From positions 4,243,112-4,307,111 of the forward strand of contig NC_134842.1 in NCBI RefSeq assembly GCF_965363235.1: DNA of 64,000 bases, read 5' to 3'. Below, piece after piece: positions 1 to 10,544 of this stretch; position 1 is the stretch's first letter; every line of letters starts with the position of its first letter. Position numbers and translations under genes: made by a program. The stretch is from Mytilus galloprovincialis (Eukaryota > Mollusca > Bivalvia > Mytilida > Mytilidae). Below the pieces are notes generated by a model that saw only the letters and a program-made list of their open reading frames with translations, was not told the origin of the DNA and searched no databases.

Positions 1-182
1 TCAAGTGGTCACTGAACCATGAAAATTAGGTCAAGGACATTGGACATGTGACTGACGGAAACTTCGTAACATGAAGCATCTATATACGAAGTATGATTAG
101 CATCCATGTCTTCTACCTTCTAAAATATAAAGCTTTTAAGAAGTGAGCTAACGCTGCCGCCGTAGCCAGGCTCGACAAAAAT
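1..182 (+). repeat. 3' end of GTCGAGCCTG-type tandem-core element
   Basis: The segment ends in CAGGCTCGACAAAAATG, the reverse complement of the start of the element at 14556 (TTTTTGTCGAGCCTGCGAC). It therefore looks like the far terminus of another member of that family, cut by the window edge. It has no open frame of note. Family identity rests on this shared terminal motif. Confidence 0.55.
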
Positions 183-185
183 GGT

Positions 186-236
186 TAAAATTTTACTATA
201 AAGGGCAATAACTCCTAAAGGGGTCAACTGACCATT
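186..236 (+). repeat. Fragment of the GGGCAATAACTCCT tandem family
   Basis: The words ACTATAAAGGGCAATAACT and GGTCAACTGACCATTT recur in the array at 39228-41478. Only about 50 bp of the unit is present, directly abutting the previous element. Confidence 0.6.
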
Positions 237-239
237 TCG

Positions 240-412
240 GTATGGACATGTTTGGGTGTTAAATCAAAGATGGACATGTTTGAGTGTTTATACAAATGAC
301 ACCCTTTAACGCCCTTTTATAACTAAAAATGTTTTGCAGTTCAGTGACATCGATGTGGACATGTTTAGGGGAATCGGACATGTTTGGGAGGAAGGACACG
401 TTTCTGAGTGTT
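240..412 (+). repeat. Cluster of GGACATGTTTGGG-like words
   Basis: A 13-base word close to GGACATGTTTGGG occurs about five times, near 243, 272, 355, 380 and 400, at irregular spacing. It looks like a decayed short-period array. There is no coding signal. The stretch 413-660 is AT-rich and holds nothing I can name except a short match at 528-552 (GTCAGGAGCCTGTAGTACAA) to a retroposon-like family seen elsewhere in the window. Confidence 0.5.
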
Positions 413-660
413 ATATTTAATATATTGTGTAACAACACAAAATTGAAAAATTGCCATTAGTTATATTTCTGAGTTATATATTTCTTAAATACAACTTGGG
501 TTATACCGACTGATTTACCTGTCTAATGTCAGGAGCCTGTAGTACAATGGTTATATAGATCTGTCATATTTGTTTTTCGTAATTAAATAATGTATTCGTT
601 ATAAATTAGCCTAGGGCGTTAGTTTTCTGGTTTTTTCATTTTTCACATTTTTTTTAATTT

Positions 661-771
661 CCAGGCACAGGCATTTGTCTCAGAAAAAAATTTCCTATAT
701 ACCTTGTCATTTTATAATAAGGTATATATAGGAAAAAAAATTCTGAGACTTTAAGTGCCTGTGTTACCAGG
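661..771. repeat. Fold-back MITE-like hairpin
   Basis: Two arms pair across an AT-rich loop. The left arm runs from CCAGGCACAGGCA through GTCTCAGAAAAAAATTTCC to TATATACCTT; the right arm mirrors it and ends in GTGCCTGTGTTACCAGG. The arms are nearly perfect apart from small indels, as in a short inverted-repeat element. Confidence 0.7.
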
Positions 772-1139
772 GTCTTTTATAGCCAACTACAAATGTATAC
801 GGAATAGGTAAAAAAAGAAGATGTAGTATGATTGCTTTTATTCCTGACTATACTGTATAGATAAAAAAAAAAAAGAAGAAGAAAATGTGGTATATATGTT
901 ACAGTGAATTTGTACAATCAGTGATTATGTAGAATCCCTGAAATTTTCAGGGATTATGTAGAATCACTGGCCAGTTTAGGGATTATATATAATCACTAAA
1001 GTTTTCAGGGATTATGTATAATCACTAGAAAAAACGTCAGGGATTATACATAATAACTGAAATGAAGAAATAGTCTATTTATAAAGAAAATGAATAAAAG
1101 TCAATTAATTTATGCTATAAAATCATATTAAAACAGCAT

Positions 1140-1640
1140 TACACTGTATACCCCCCAAAAAAAAGGAATTAGCAACCTCGAACTGGTCCAGGCAAGATAC
1201 CATGTCTTTTTTTTTTGCCAGGCGATATCCTTTTTCAGACTTTTGGTGAACAATTACCATTATTTTTTAGGATTCCCTTTCCTTTTTCACCTGTGGAATT
1301 GCTTCCGCTAAAATTTTGTTCTAATTGTCAATCCTTAAATTTTCTATACATTTTAAGTCATTTAGATGTGTAAGTTCTCTCTGTTTGAATTTCTTGTTCA
1401 TTTGAACAAAAACAAAAAACAAAAAAAACAGATGTTCATAATCTTTTTCGCCATTTGTTTTACATGTACCACAAATAACATGCTCCTTGGATTTACAAAT
1501 AGAACATGAATATCATTTAACGCTGGCTTTTAATAAACAAACACTAAATGTAAAGTTATCGCTAAAAAGAGGGAATCTTAATATTATTAATTTTGAAGTC
1601 TTCAACTTTATCTCGAAACCATGTGTTGGTTATATTACAT
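1140..1640 (-). pseudogene. Decayed Cys-rich reading frame inside element copy 1
   Basis: Read on the minus strand, one frame gives a Cys-rich stretch with the pattern CSICKSKEHVICGTCKTNG, followed by a charged region like that of the copy at 16100-16440. Stops interrupt it. The two CxxC-type pairs could have bound zinc, but I recognise no named family. It is probably a relic of the element's own protein rather than a host gene. Confidence 0.4.
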
Positions 1641-2576
1641 TCTAATATGACGTGCTTCTTTCGCTTTGTAAACAACACCGTGATAAAATTCTCGATATAT
1701 CTATACTTAGCGCAGACTCCAAGATGTACACAAATGGCTGTTTAAATATGCCTCCCACGTAAATCCACATGTATCGTAACCTATGTGTAAACGGTTGTGG
1801 ATTTCGCTGTGTTAACAATTACAATTGAATAAAACCCTACAGAACATTTATTCTGATTCTGACGCATAACAAAAAGAATTTACACATTAGAGAACAGAAA
1901 AATGGACAAAAACAAAATAAATTAAAATTCCCCGAAATTCCAGTAATGATTTTGGCGCATTAACGTCATTTCAAAACATGACGTCATACGAATGAAAACG
2001 TCAAAGCTGAACGTTTTTCTATTGCGTTTACCTTCTAAACTCGGATACAATTGCATAAATAAATTATTGAGGTAGGTGTTGCTTGTTTTCTGTTCTATTG
2101 CATTATTCGCACATTTACTGATTTCAGCAAGTCAACATGGCGGCTCCTTGGTTACAACATGTCAACAGTGAATTTGACGGTAGCTTACGATAAAAAATGT
2201 AAATTTAAAATTGCAAATGTTGGGTTTACTGAGAAGTATCAAAAGTAATCACATTTTTTTTCTAGCGGTTAGTTAAGAAATCATTCATGCAGGTTTATTA
2301 GATTTGTTTTACATTTATCGAACAGTGGGTAAAATAGAACAGCCACACACACGGTATACCCATCATCGCTTCAGTTTTTTAATGATCGTATTTGTCCTAT
2401 TAGAATCGAAATAATTCATGGAAGCCATAGATTTGTTGTAAATTTACACATGGCCTGGGCCGTGATATTCGTTAATTTTATCCCTCGCTAACGCTCAGGA
2501 TAAAATTCGAATATCACGGCCCAGGCCATGTGTAAATTTCCAACAAATCTATGGCTTCCATGAATTATTTCTTAAG
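1639..2576. mobile_element. ~930-bp repeat ending in a long hairpin, copy A
   Basis: It is nearly identical to 46501-47413, in the same orientation, from ACATTCTAATATGACGTGC to TTCTTAAGTA. Outside these limits the two loci are unrelated, so the ends are the element ends. Copy A carries about 25 extra bases near 2130 that copy B lacks. There is no convincing reading frame. The right end is a perfect-looking hairpin (separate entry). High identity implies recent activity. A Helitron-like class is possible because of the terminal hairpin, but a CTRR end is not evident. Confidence 0.8.
2409..2570. repeat. Long terminal hairpin of the 930-bp repeat (copy A)
   Basis: The arms start AATTCATGGAAGCCATAGAT and end with the reverse complement, pairing over about 60 bp with very few mismatches. 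They continue through the TTTTATCC / GGATAAAA pair to a small loop (TCGCTAACGCTCA). The same structure lies at 47253-47408. Confidence 0.85.
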
Positions 2577-3040
2577 TAGAAAATTCAATAAAAAAAAAAA
2601 ATCGGGAAAATTTCCCGAATTTTTCATTGTACTAATGAACTCAAAATCGTTCAATTTTTTTTGTCGAGTTTTTTAATTTCCGGATCTGCGCAGAACACAT
2701 AACTCTACTTCCTTCTTCCGGTCTTGTTGTCGTGAGACTTTGATTAGTCTAGTAAAATATAGGAACTCAAGGAACACAATACCAATATTTCATTTTTAAT
2801 CATTCTTTGTCTTTGGTATGAATAAACGTTACCTGATGCATTGCGTTCTTTTGTTTACATTGAACATGACGTCATAACTTAAATAACATCACAAGTAAAT
2901 TCCCTAACAACAGAACCAAAATCGGAAACACTACGGTATTTCAGTATCTTTTTTTTAACAAATATTTAAATTACAAAAAAAATAATTTAAACAAACTTCG
3001 TCCCCATTTACAGGTAATGCCTGCCTCATATTATATAATT
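2573..3040 (+). repeat. Repeat family ending ACTTCGTCC...CAGGTAATGCCTGCCTCAT (copy 1)
   Basis: This matches 30575-31036 in reverse orientation over its full length: AGTAGAAAATTCAATAAAA at one end, GGTAATGCCTGCCTCATAT at the other, and TGACGTCATAACTT and CAGAACCAAAATCGG inside. A third, rearranged copy lies in the palindrome at 56195-57850. It has no open frame. Confidence 0.75.
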
Positions 3041-3128
3041 ACTAATGATTTTAGTGATTCTACTTATTCCCTGAAAAATCAGGGATTCTACATAATCCCT
3101 GATTATACAAATTCACTGTAACATATAC

Positions 3129-3215
3129 ATGATTGCCAATGGCAATGAGACAAATCTCCACAAGAAACCAAATGATACAGAAATCAACAACTATAGGTCA
3201 CCTTTCGGCTTTTAT
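3129..3215 (+). repeat. Fragment of ATGATTGCCAATGAGACAA family
   Basis: The segment contains GATTGCCAATGGCAATGAGA, CTCCACAAGAAACC and ACAACTATAGGTCACC, shared with 25025-25100, 26395-26480 and 46283-46395. It is a short interspersed, retroposon-like repeat with no recognisable tRNA head. Confidence 0.65.
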
Positions 3216-4204
3216 TTATTAATTGCTTTCGACCACTTCATTTAAACTTTGGTGGATAGTTGTTTCATTAGTCATCATACCACATCTACAAAATTTTATA
3301 TGTATCCGCTATTAACAATGTATAACTCAAACCAGTCGAGTGGCATCTGCATGATCTGATGTTGTCGGATACACAAGCCTTGTGCAAGGGCGTAATCATT
3401 GTAATTATAGTATTTGAACATTTGCATTACTTTATTGCGTATCTATTGGTCTATTCCACGACGAATGGACTAAATAAGAACAAATAATTACCTGTTATAA
3501 TGGTCAATTTGTTTACATGAAGATGTCCACACACTTTCATGAATTACAAATCAGGAAATGTCGCTTACAACATTGAAAATAACAAAATATGTATTCCGTC
3601 CCGCACATTTTTTTAAAGTTAAAATTAAATTGATAAGTTCAATTAAGAGACAGCATACAGAAACTTGATTTAAAAAAGTGGAGAACTGATTAAAAGAAGG
3701 ATTTCTTCTTCTTCCGCTTCAGAAAACCATCAACGTATCAGAGACATATATAAGATTTAAGATATAAGATTTTATTGATACTGATAAAAATCCAAAATCT
3801 GGATTGTCATCAACACATACACAAAGAACAAACAAACAGTAATCATTACAATCAATTATATGTACATAAAATGGTAATATATATTTTCTTTCTTATCTAT
3901 CTATTTGACTGAGGAGGTACAGTTTTACATCATAGTTATACAATTTATATACTAAATAACGTAAAATAGCTTAAGTTAGTGAACGTCTGAACTTATACAT
4001 CTCACTAATACCTTTTATGCAACATTTACTGACATCATAATCGTTACTTCGAAAAATGAGGTGAAATTTTTCTATGTCTGAAAGATTATTGAAAGATGGT
4101 AAAATATCTGAAATATTCTGAAAAATTTAATTCTCAACTCATTGAGTTTGGTACATTTTATGGTGAAGTGTAATTCATCCTCATATATGTGTATATGATA
4201 TGAG
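3216..4204. other. AT-rich intergenic DNA, nothing recognised
   Basis: I see no convincing coding frame, RNA gene or repeat boundary. A short duplication of the word ATATAAGATTTAAGATATAAG lies near 3750-3770. Confidence 0.5.
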
Positions 4205-4345
4205 GCCCGAGTAATGCCTTTTAACGTCAGGCGTCAAACAGTCATTTGATCTCATTTCGGCTACCGTAAGCGTTAAATTGGTTAAAATGTTACGGTGATT
4301 TGTCAAAATATCCTTGTCATCAGTCGTCAGAGGTCTCAAATAATT
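4205..4345 (+). repeat. Interspersed repeat, inverted copy at 29050-29190
   Basis: GAGTAATGCCTTTTAACGTC, TTAAATTGGTTAAAATG and GTCAGAGGTCTCAAATAATT are matched on the opposite strand at 29050-29190 (GGGCATTACTAC, GAGACCTCTGACAA). There is no coding content. Confidence 0.6.
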
Positions 4346-4459
4346 TAAAAATATGAAAAAAAATCAAATAATATATATAAAAACCAAAAATAAAATGCTA
4401 TATTGTAGAAGCTTGTCGATTAGTTTAAACCAAGTCTTCGACGCATCTATAATACTAAA

Positions 4460-5150
4460 ATTACGAGGTCCAATTTGTTAGCCGTCATCACGTAAAAACG
4501 ACGAATCACAGAATTCAACTTTATATATAACTAATATAGTACAAAGGTGTAGATTAAAAATTACACCACTCCAGGCCCTTTTGTTTTCCATGTAATTAAT
4601 ATTGCCAATAATTAAAAAGTTCCGGGTCGAGTCCGCTACCGATACCAATAGTATATTCACCTGTTACCTATTACCTTATCTGTACGTTCCGCATCTGACA
4701 GGCGCACCACCAAACGTTGTTTTCAGGATTAATATGCTATATACACGGGTCATAACCACAGGGTTGACACTACTAAATTGTCAAATTGTTACCTATTGTG
4801 GTATTTTAATTAGTAAGACTTTCTGAGATAACAATACGAATGCTAAAAATCTGGACTAAAAATAAGGCGTATAGGTACAGTTTTCAATTTGTTAGTGGGC
4901 ATGACGTAAAACAGCGAAGCAAAGAATTCAACTGTATTTATAACTTATATAGGACAATGCTGTTGATTAAAAAATACTCCATTCCATTTTGTTTTCCAAA
5001 TAATTAATATTATTGTTTCAGTTCGACGGGTTCAAACAGAAAGACTTGAAAGCAGAGAAAAACTGTGCATCTTATAATCGGCATGACTTTATCAGATGAC
5101 AATACTAATACTAAAATAAGGCTTGCGCATAGTTATATACTATAATTCAG
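4460..5150 (+). repeat. Two diverged copies of a ~400-bp unit
   Basis: CAATTTGTTAG, GAATTCAACT, TATATAACTAATATAG and TTTGTTTTCC occur in the same order at 4468-4595 and 4885-5000. TGAGATAACAATACGAATGC at 4825 is echoed by GATGACAATACTAATAC at 5095. It looks like a tandem duplication or two neighbouring copies of one interspersed repeat. The open frames here look accidental. Confidence 0.55.
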
Positions 5151-5213
5151 TCACGTACCCGTGATATCAAGGGTGTGTTCTAGTCTGAATTTAAACAAGC
5201 CCACTCTTTAGAA

Positions 5214-5660
5214 AGAGCCGTGGTGTAGTGGTTTGTGCATCAGACTTCTAACACAAAGTTCCTGGTTCAATTCCCGTACCGGGATGAAAATTTCAGTGAC
5301 TGAGTTAATAAGGATAAAAATAAATAAAAGTGCATCGGACTACTTACACAAAGGTCCCTGGTTCGATTCCCGTACCGGGATGAAAATTTCAGGGACTGAA
5401 TGTTCGGCTCTCCCTCGACACCATTAGCTAGTATGGTCTTGAGGAAACGATGATAGTCCGTCGGAAGGGGACGATAAATGGCTTACCCGTGTTAAGAGAG
5501 AGCCATATCGCTTGCACGTAAAATACACCCTTTTAGATTTCGAAAAGAGCAGGCTGGTGCCACTAAAAGGCAGCAATCGCACCCGCAAAGTGGAAAGGGG
5601 TTAATATTAGTTGCAAAACTTGTTCGGGCCCAATCCACTATTATAATACATAAATATGTT
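5214..5660 (+). mobile_element. tRNA-derived SINE with a doubled head
   Basis: Near 5220 the sequence TGGTGTAGTGG fits the RNA polymerase III box A, and at 5268 GTTCAATTC fits box B. A second tRNA-like 3' half, with GTTCGATTC, follows at about 5330-5395; both halves end in CCGTACCGGGATGAAAATTT. The body (5400-5650) contains GTTCGGCTCTCCCTCGACAC and GCACCCGCAAAGTGGAAAGG, which I take to be a conserved SINE core of the kind widespread in molluscs (V- or Meta-type); I am not sure which. No intact tRNA cloverleaf can be drawn, so this is not a tRNA gene. Confidence 0.75.
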
Positions 5661-5827
5661 TAGATTAAGCCCACTATTTTAGTTTCTGAAATCATGTATA
5701 AAACCAAAGAAAATGTATAATGTCTTGCTGTTTGAATTAGACATATTAAAAATGCCTATTAAAAAAATAGACATCAAAAAACAAAAATGACAATGTTGAA
5801 AATAAGAAAAGTCAGCTATGTTGTGAA
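5661..5827. other. AT-rich spacer
   Basis: No feature recognised; it separates the SINE from the inverted-repeat element. Confidence 0.4.
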
Positions 5828-6590
5828 GTTTTAATGGGTTACACTGATGACTGGACGGAAGGACAGGACCGAATGAAAAATGCTAATAACTTTTTCATTT
5901 CTCAAAGGATTGATCTCAAATTTGAATATAATAAGATTTAATCATTTGATATATAGATTTAAGAAAAAAAAATGTAATAACCTTTAGAAAACGTGACATG
6001 ACCAACTGTGATAATGACAGAACCAACATCGACAATGTCAGGACCAAATGAAATTGCTTATGACTCCTTTATTTCTCAAAATATTTTTCTGAAATTTGAA
6101 ATATAAGATTTCATTTGATAAATAAATTTTGAAAAAAAGTTTTAAAAAAAATGTAAGAAACTTAAGAAAACGTGACATGACCAACTCTGATAATGACAGG
6201 ACCAACATCGACAATAACAGGACCAAATAAAAATGCTTATAACCTTTTTATTTTTCAAAGGAATTATCTCAGATTTAAAACATAAAATGATATGTCATAT
6301 TTTGAAACCTAAATGTTATAAAAAATATAGATTTTTTTTAAAAAAACATTCGAAAACGTGACATGACCATCGCTTACTGACAGGACCATCCTCGACAATG
6401 TCAAGACCAAATGAAATTGCTAATTTCTCTTTTATTTCTCAAAATATTTTTCTGAAATTTGAAGTATAACAAGATTTCATCATTTGATAAATAATTTTTT
6501 TTTTAAATGAAAATAAAGTTTATACATAAAGATTTGGTCCTGTCATTTCAAGGTCCTGTCATTCGGTCCAGTCCTAAGTGTAACCCAGTT
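5828..6590. mobile_element. Inverted-repeat element with four minisatellite units
   Basis: The left end (GGGTTACACTGATGACTGG, then GGACAGGACCGAATG) is mirrored at the right end (CATTCGGTCCAGTCC, then AGTGTAACCC). Between them lie about four units of 175-190 bp, each with AAAATGCTTATAAC, TTTATTTCTCAAA, AAACGTGACATGACCA and GACAGGACCAACATCGAC. The element appears inserted upstream of, or in, the LINE remnant that begins at about 6595. Short minus-strand frames here are by-products of the repeats. Confidence 0.75.
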
Positions 6591-6594
6591 TTAA

Positions 6595-6900
6595 TCATTA
6601 AATGATATATGGTTCCTAACTATCTACAAGAAAATTTTCATTTTACTTGTAATCAAAATTATAATTTACGTTCAGCTGATGAAAAACTATTAAATCTTCC
6701 AAAACCAAAAACATATTTTTTAAAGAAAACATTTACATATTTAGGTTCTCGAATATTGAACAGTTTACCAAATGAAATTTAAAAAAAAAGAGTAATACAC
6801 TTGTATCTTTTAAAACAAAATGTTACACATTTTTCATCCATCAGTGTGGAAATTAATATGCTTTTCATTATTATCTAGATACAATTGTATAGTGTGTACA
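6595..6900 (+). mobile_element. LINE reverse-transcriptase C-terminal remnant (plus)
   Basis: Translation of the plus strand gives NYLQENFHFTCNQNYNLRS, then LPKPKTYFLKKTFTYLG and SRILNSLPNEI, followed by a stop. This order (YNLR, LPxPKTxxxKxSFxYxG, WNxLPxxI) is the usual C-terminal tail of CR1/jockey-like LINE ORF2 proteins. The W of the WNxLP motif is L here. Only the last 70 or so residues survive, so it is 5'-truncated. Confidence 0.7.
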
Positions 6901-7180
6901 AGGAAGTATTATAGAGTTTATTAAAGTCTCTCCACTTGTTTAACATTATACATTCCAATATACATATAAAATATTGCGTATAACATGAAATATTGGATAA
7001 CATATATAAAACATATTGTATATCAAAACTAACAGTAAAATATCATTAGCTTAAATACTAAAACATATACAAGTGCCATTCTATTAAAAATTATGAGAGA
7101 CTAATATTTTATAGATAATGCATATCTTAAAACTATATATATATCTAAGATTCAAAATACATCATTAGCTATATACAAAT
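6901..7180. other. Very AT-rich spacer
   Basis: It consists of degenerate ATATA/TAAAA words. I see no gene or defined repeat. Confidence 0.4.
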
Positions 7181-7199
7181 AAAAAATTTGTTCTTCTAC

Positions 7200-7560
7200 A
7201 TAAAATATTAAAGCAGGTTTTAGCAACTACCTGACATAGTTCTTCATTACTGAATACAAGTCCTTGCTGAATAAAAATATAAATTTTTCGTCAGAAGACA
7301 AGTTATAAAATTGATCGTTATGTTTTACTGCTTCATTACACAATATGCTTCGAAGGTCTGCATATAAAGGACATAAAGTAACTACATGTGTCTCATCTTC
7401 AATTTCGTTTTTACACATAAAACAACATCTGTCATTTATTGGCTTTTTCTCATATCGTCCTGTTTCTATTTTAAGTGGACTCTGTACAATATTGTGATTT
7501 ATATAGCTTATACGTCTGAGCCAGTGACAACTCTACAACAGATTTATCTATCGGATCACC
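7200..7560 (-). mobile_element. LINE zinc-finger tail remnant (minus)
   Basis: On the minus strand the sequence reads LKIETGRYEKKPINDRCC, then MCKNEIEDETHVVTLCPLYA and DLRSILCNEAV. A CxxC...H...C finger within 'E(D/N)E.H....C' is typical of the extreme C-terminus of many animal LINE ORF2 proteins. The similar remnant at 61229-61603 has the same layout. There is no start codon context or intact RT domain. Confidence 0.7.
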
Positions 7561-7639
7561 TGCAGCAGTGATTGTGATACATGGCTGTGTACATCATGTA
7601 TATACAACTCGTCTATTCATCAACCCAACAATGTTAGAT

Positions 7640-8074
7640 CTGTAAATTTGCTTTCGCAATTTTTTGTTCTTCCCTCGTTTAATATATCTTTTGCTAATAT
7701 ATTAATTTAGATATTTTAACACATAGAATAAGAAATAATAAGAACTTTGAATTTTGTACCTTCACGATGAAAATAATATTAAAGTATTGTAATTCAGGGT
7801 GAAAACATCATGCAAGTAACGTATTTGTTTCCTATGGTAACGTATTTGTTGCATGCCTTGAGAAGATACGTTACATATTATATCCCATTGTTTCATTCAG
7901 CTTAGACAATGTTAGAAGCGTTATGCTCAATTCTTTGATTTCAATTCTAATATATTTTAAGTTTATTTATAATTAATAGTTCAATGTATTCATTTATGTT
8001 TTGACAACAATAAAACATTTAAAGTGATGTCCTTCTTAAAATGCTGCTTTGCCTAAATCTCCAACAATCTGTGA
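7640..8074. other. Intergenic AT-rich DNA
   Basis: The short duplication AACGTATTTGTT at 7818 and 7839 is the only pattern I noted. Confidence 0.4.
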
Positions 8075-8180
8075 ATAAACTCATCATAGATACCAGGATT
8101 AAATTTTGTATTTACGCCAGACGCGCGTTTAGTCTACAAAAGACTCATCAGTGACGCTCGAATCCAAAAAAGTTTATAAA
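8075..8180 (+). repeat. Interspersed repeat with ACGCCAGACGCGCGTTT
   Basis: The block from AAACTCATCATAGATACC to GACTCATCAGTGACGCTCG is CpG-richer than its surroundings. I recall it as a common mussel repeat, but no second copy is present here to define its ends. Confidence 0.45.
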
Positions 8181-8225
8181 CAGTTGCATTACCCCATGTC
8201 TGATTGATTACCAAAGTATAAACCT

Positions 8226-8914
8226 TAAAGGGGCACTAGCTGTCAAATTCATAGTCACCGATTTGACTTAAACTCTCATATTTTATTGATAATCATGTAA
8301 AACATTTATCCATGGAACTGTTATATTGTCAATATAATACATGATTTATCCAAACTATCGTTTCGTGTGTATTTTGGTCTAGCCGGTCACCCTAGAATCC
8401 ATATAATTAACTATCGAGTTGACCTCAGATGACCATATAAGCGATGTAAACATAAATATAGATATAAATAGATTAAGCCAAAATGTGCAATTGGATTTTT
8501 ATAGGTCTGTTTAATTTTATTTTATAGATTTAAAATATTGTTTCTCATTGCTTTTACCTGTAGAAGAAAGATTTTTTGTGGATCGAATCAGTCATCAACT
8601 GATTTACCTTTGTTTCACTTTCAATATTGACATTCTTTTCCTTTAAATAACCAGTATACAAGTAAATGCATGCGTTGTCCATCTCTAGTAAAGGGGTTAA
8701 ATTAAAGTTCATATGAATACGGATTTAATGAGGTCGAAATATTCACTTGCAAGTGAATAATTCATTATCAATGTTATTTTGCTAAATTTGACAAAATTGA
8801 AGCATTTTGGCTGCTAAAAGCGAATTATCGTTTTACTATTTCACTTTCATTATTAATTGAACAAAAACAAATCATAATTTAGATTTTATATAGATCTCGT
8901 AGCTAGTGCCCCTT
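8226..8914. mobile_element. 690-bp inverted-repeat element (intact copy)
   Basis: It starts AAAGGGGCACTAGCT and ends with the reverse complement AGCTAGTGCCCCTTT. The interior has no long frame, so it is non-autonomous. Most of the right half and part of the left half recur at 14450-15475, where another element splits the copy. No clear target-site duplication is visible. Confidence 0.75.
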
Positions 8915-9954
8915 TGATTCTGACAATTGTGCGTTTCCATATCATTTGTTCTTGCTTGTGGCTTTCGCAGGATGACCAAAATAAATCTGCGTTCTGATAC
9001 CACTTAATTTGGCCTAATAGAATTGTACTAGATTAGATTTGTTGTAGCCCTGCAACATTTCAACGGTTCTTTAGCCATTCCGTTACGTTAACGTCTAAAT
9101 TTTAATTATATACTAAGTACTAAGAAAATTTGAAACCATGAATGAACGTTTGGACGGACTAAAAAATGCATTCACAAAATGAAAATATCATGGCCTTGAA
9201 TTGACAGCAAAGAAGTACACTTTTTTGATAGAGTAAGTATTTGGAATACATAATTCCGAGAGATAACATTGCAATTGAAAAGCCATTAGGCATGATGTAA
9301 AAAAATGTTTAAAGGACTTGGGGTAAATCTTGTGTTTTTGAGCTATAGTTATTGCTTTGTTGCTCAAATCGATAGCATTTCAAAACAAATGTATGTCTCT
9401 ATAAGTCTATGCAATAGGGAGATATTATCATTTGGTTTGTAGTTGAAACCCAATCAGAACTAAAATAAAACAAGTTGCTTTCTTAAAAAAAAAGAAAAGC
9501 AACATGTGAACCAATACCGCTGACTGCCGTGTCACGAAAAGGTTGCGTCACGAAAAGGTTGTTACTGAATTTGTGTTTGCTTTGGTGTGAAATACTAGAC
9601 TGTGAATAGAAGAAGCCAGTTGAAAGTGTATATATAAAGCTACTATATGAATTGAATTTTAACGCTCGACTATGTTATTCATTACTTGGGAACATGTAAG
9701 CAAAAACAAAGAGAATCATGGGATGAAGCGTATCTTAGGAGTGTAACAGCTGTTTTCCATTCGTTCCAATGTATTGTTAAATAAAATATAACGAATATTT
9801 TGTCTAGCTAACCTTTTTTAAATTTCCCTTGGAATTTGGAATTTTATTTATACTTTTTTATCCAGTGCTTTCGACACATTGATAGAAAAGCATATCGATT
9901 CACCAGTGCTAGGCTATGTGCACAATATTTTTTTCATTTATTTTAGAATATCGG
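8915..9954. other. Intergenic DNA
   Basis: No gene seen. A 16-bp word GTCACGAAAAGGTTG is tandemly doubled at 9531-9562. Confidence 0.4.
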
Positions 9955-10110
9955 GCTAGGGATCTTCATTATAGTCAACCGCGCTAATTTGTTTTCTTCG
10001 TAAAAAGGTTCCAGATCTTCATCCGTCAACCAAGCCAATTTGTTCTCTTCGTAGAAAGGTTCTAGATTTTCATCATAGTGAATCACCCCACTTTGTTATA
10101 TTGTTCTGGA
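9955..10110 (-). pseudogene. Short repetitive coding-like segment, LEPFYEENKLA repeats
   Basis: On the minus strand a frame of about 50 codons between stops contains two tandem units, DENLEPFYEENKLAWLT and DEDLEPFYEENKLARLT. The DNA units differ mainly at synonymous sites (AAT/GAT, TTC/TTT, GAG/GAA), which hints at former selection on protein. I recognise no family. It lies 3' of the cyclase-like gene on the same strand and could be a lost exon or a fragment of a repetitive protein gene. Confidence 0.35.
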
Positions 10111-10544
10111 AGTACAGCAACGATAAAAAAAAATAATGTAAGAACACGAACAGCACCAGACATCAACATATATATAAAGAACAAAAATAGTTTGGATCGT
10201 TTTTAATTCTACTGGACTAAATATAATGTTCAAAGATGTTGAAAACCAATGCAATATCTTTTAATCTTATATTAGATCTTTGATTCCATTATGCTCCAAA
10301 GATATATAGATGAGAACATGATTTCCGATACATGGATTTTAATCAAATTGAAGAACTTTCAACTACCGTTTGTCTTGCTAGCATTATTATGGTTAATGAT
10401 TTAAGAAGTATTAAAGCTAATAAACTCCGAACAATAAAGAACTTCTGAGGCAGAACTAAACAAAATCTACAACAACAACAACAAATCATAACCACCCCTT
10501 ACTATCCTCAGATTAGTAATCAATACGAGAGAATTAATGTATCT
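10111..10544. other. Intergenic DNA
   Basis: No feature recognised; a CAA-rich stretch lies at 10470-10490. Confidence 0.35.

Larger units (their letters stand above)
893..3128. mobile_element. Inverted-repeat DNA element with nested insertions (copy 1)
   Basis: The left end reads TATATGTTACAGTGAATTTG and the right end is its reverse complement (CAAATTCACTGTAACATATA). Just inside both ends lie several copies of the palindromic word CAGGGATTATGTAGAATCAC, at 935-1050 and 3057-3105. The interior at 1140-1640 carries decayed coding sequence on the minus strand that matches copy 2 at 15655-16947. Two other repeats, 1639-2576 and 2573-3040, occupy the middle. TA-rich flanks hide any target-site duplication. 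It is a non-LTR, non-viral DNA transposon-like element whose superfamily I cannot name. Confidence 0.65.

Noticed and set aside
915-1050. CRISPR-like array of CAGGGATTATGTAGAAT words
   Set aside because: Spacing is short and irregular, words are palindromic variants, and they sit at the ends of a transposon-like element.
5214-5290. A functional tRNA gene
   Set aside because: Box A and box B are good, but the acceptor, D and anticodon stems do not pair, and a SINE core follows.
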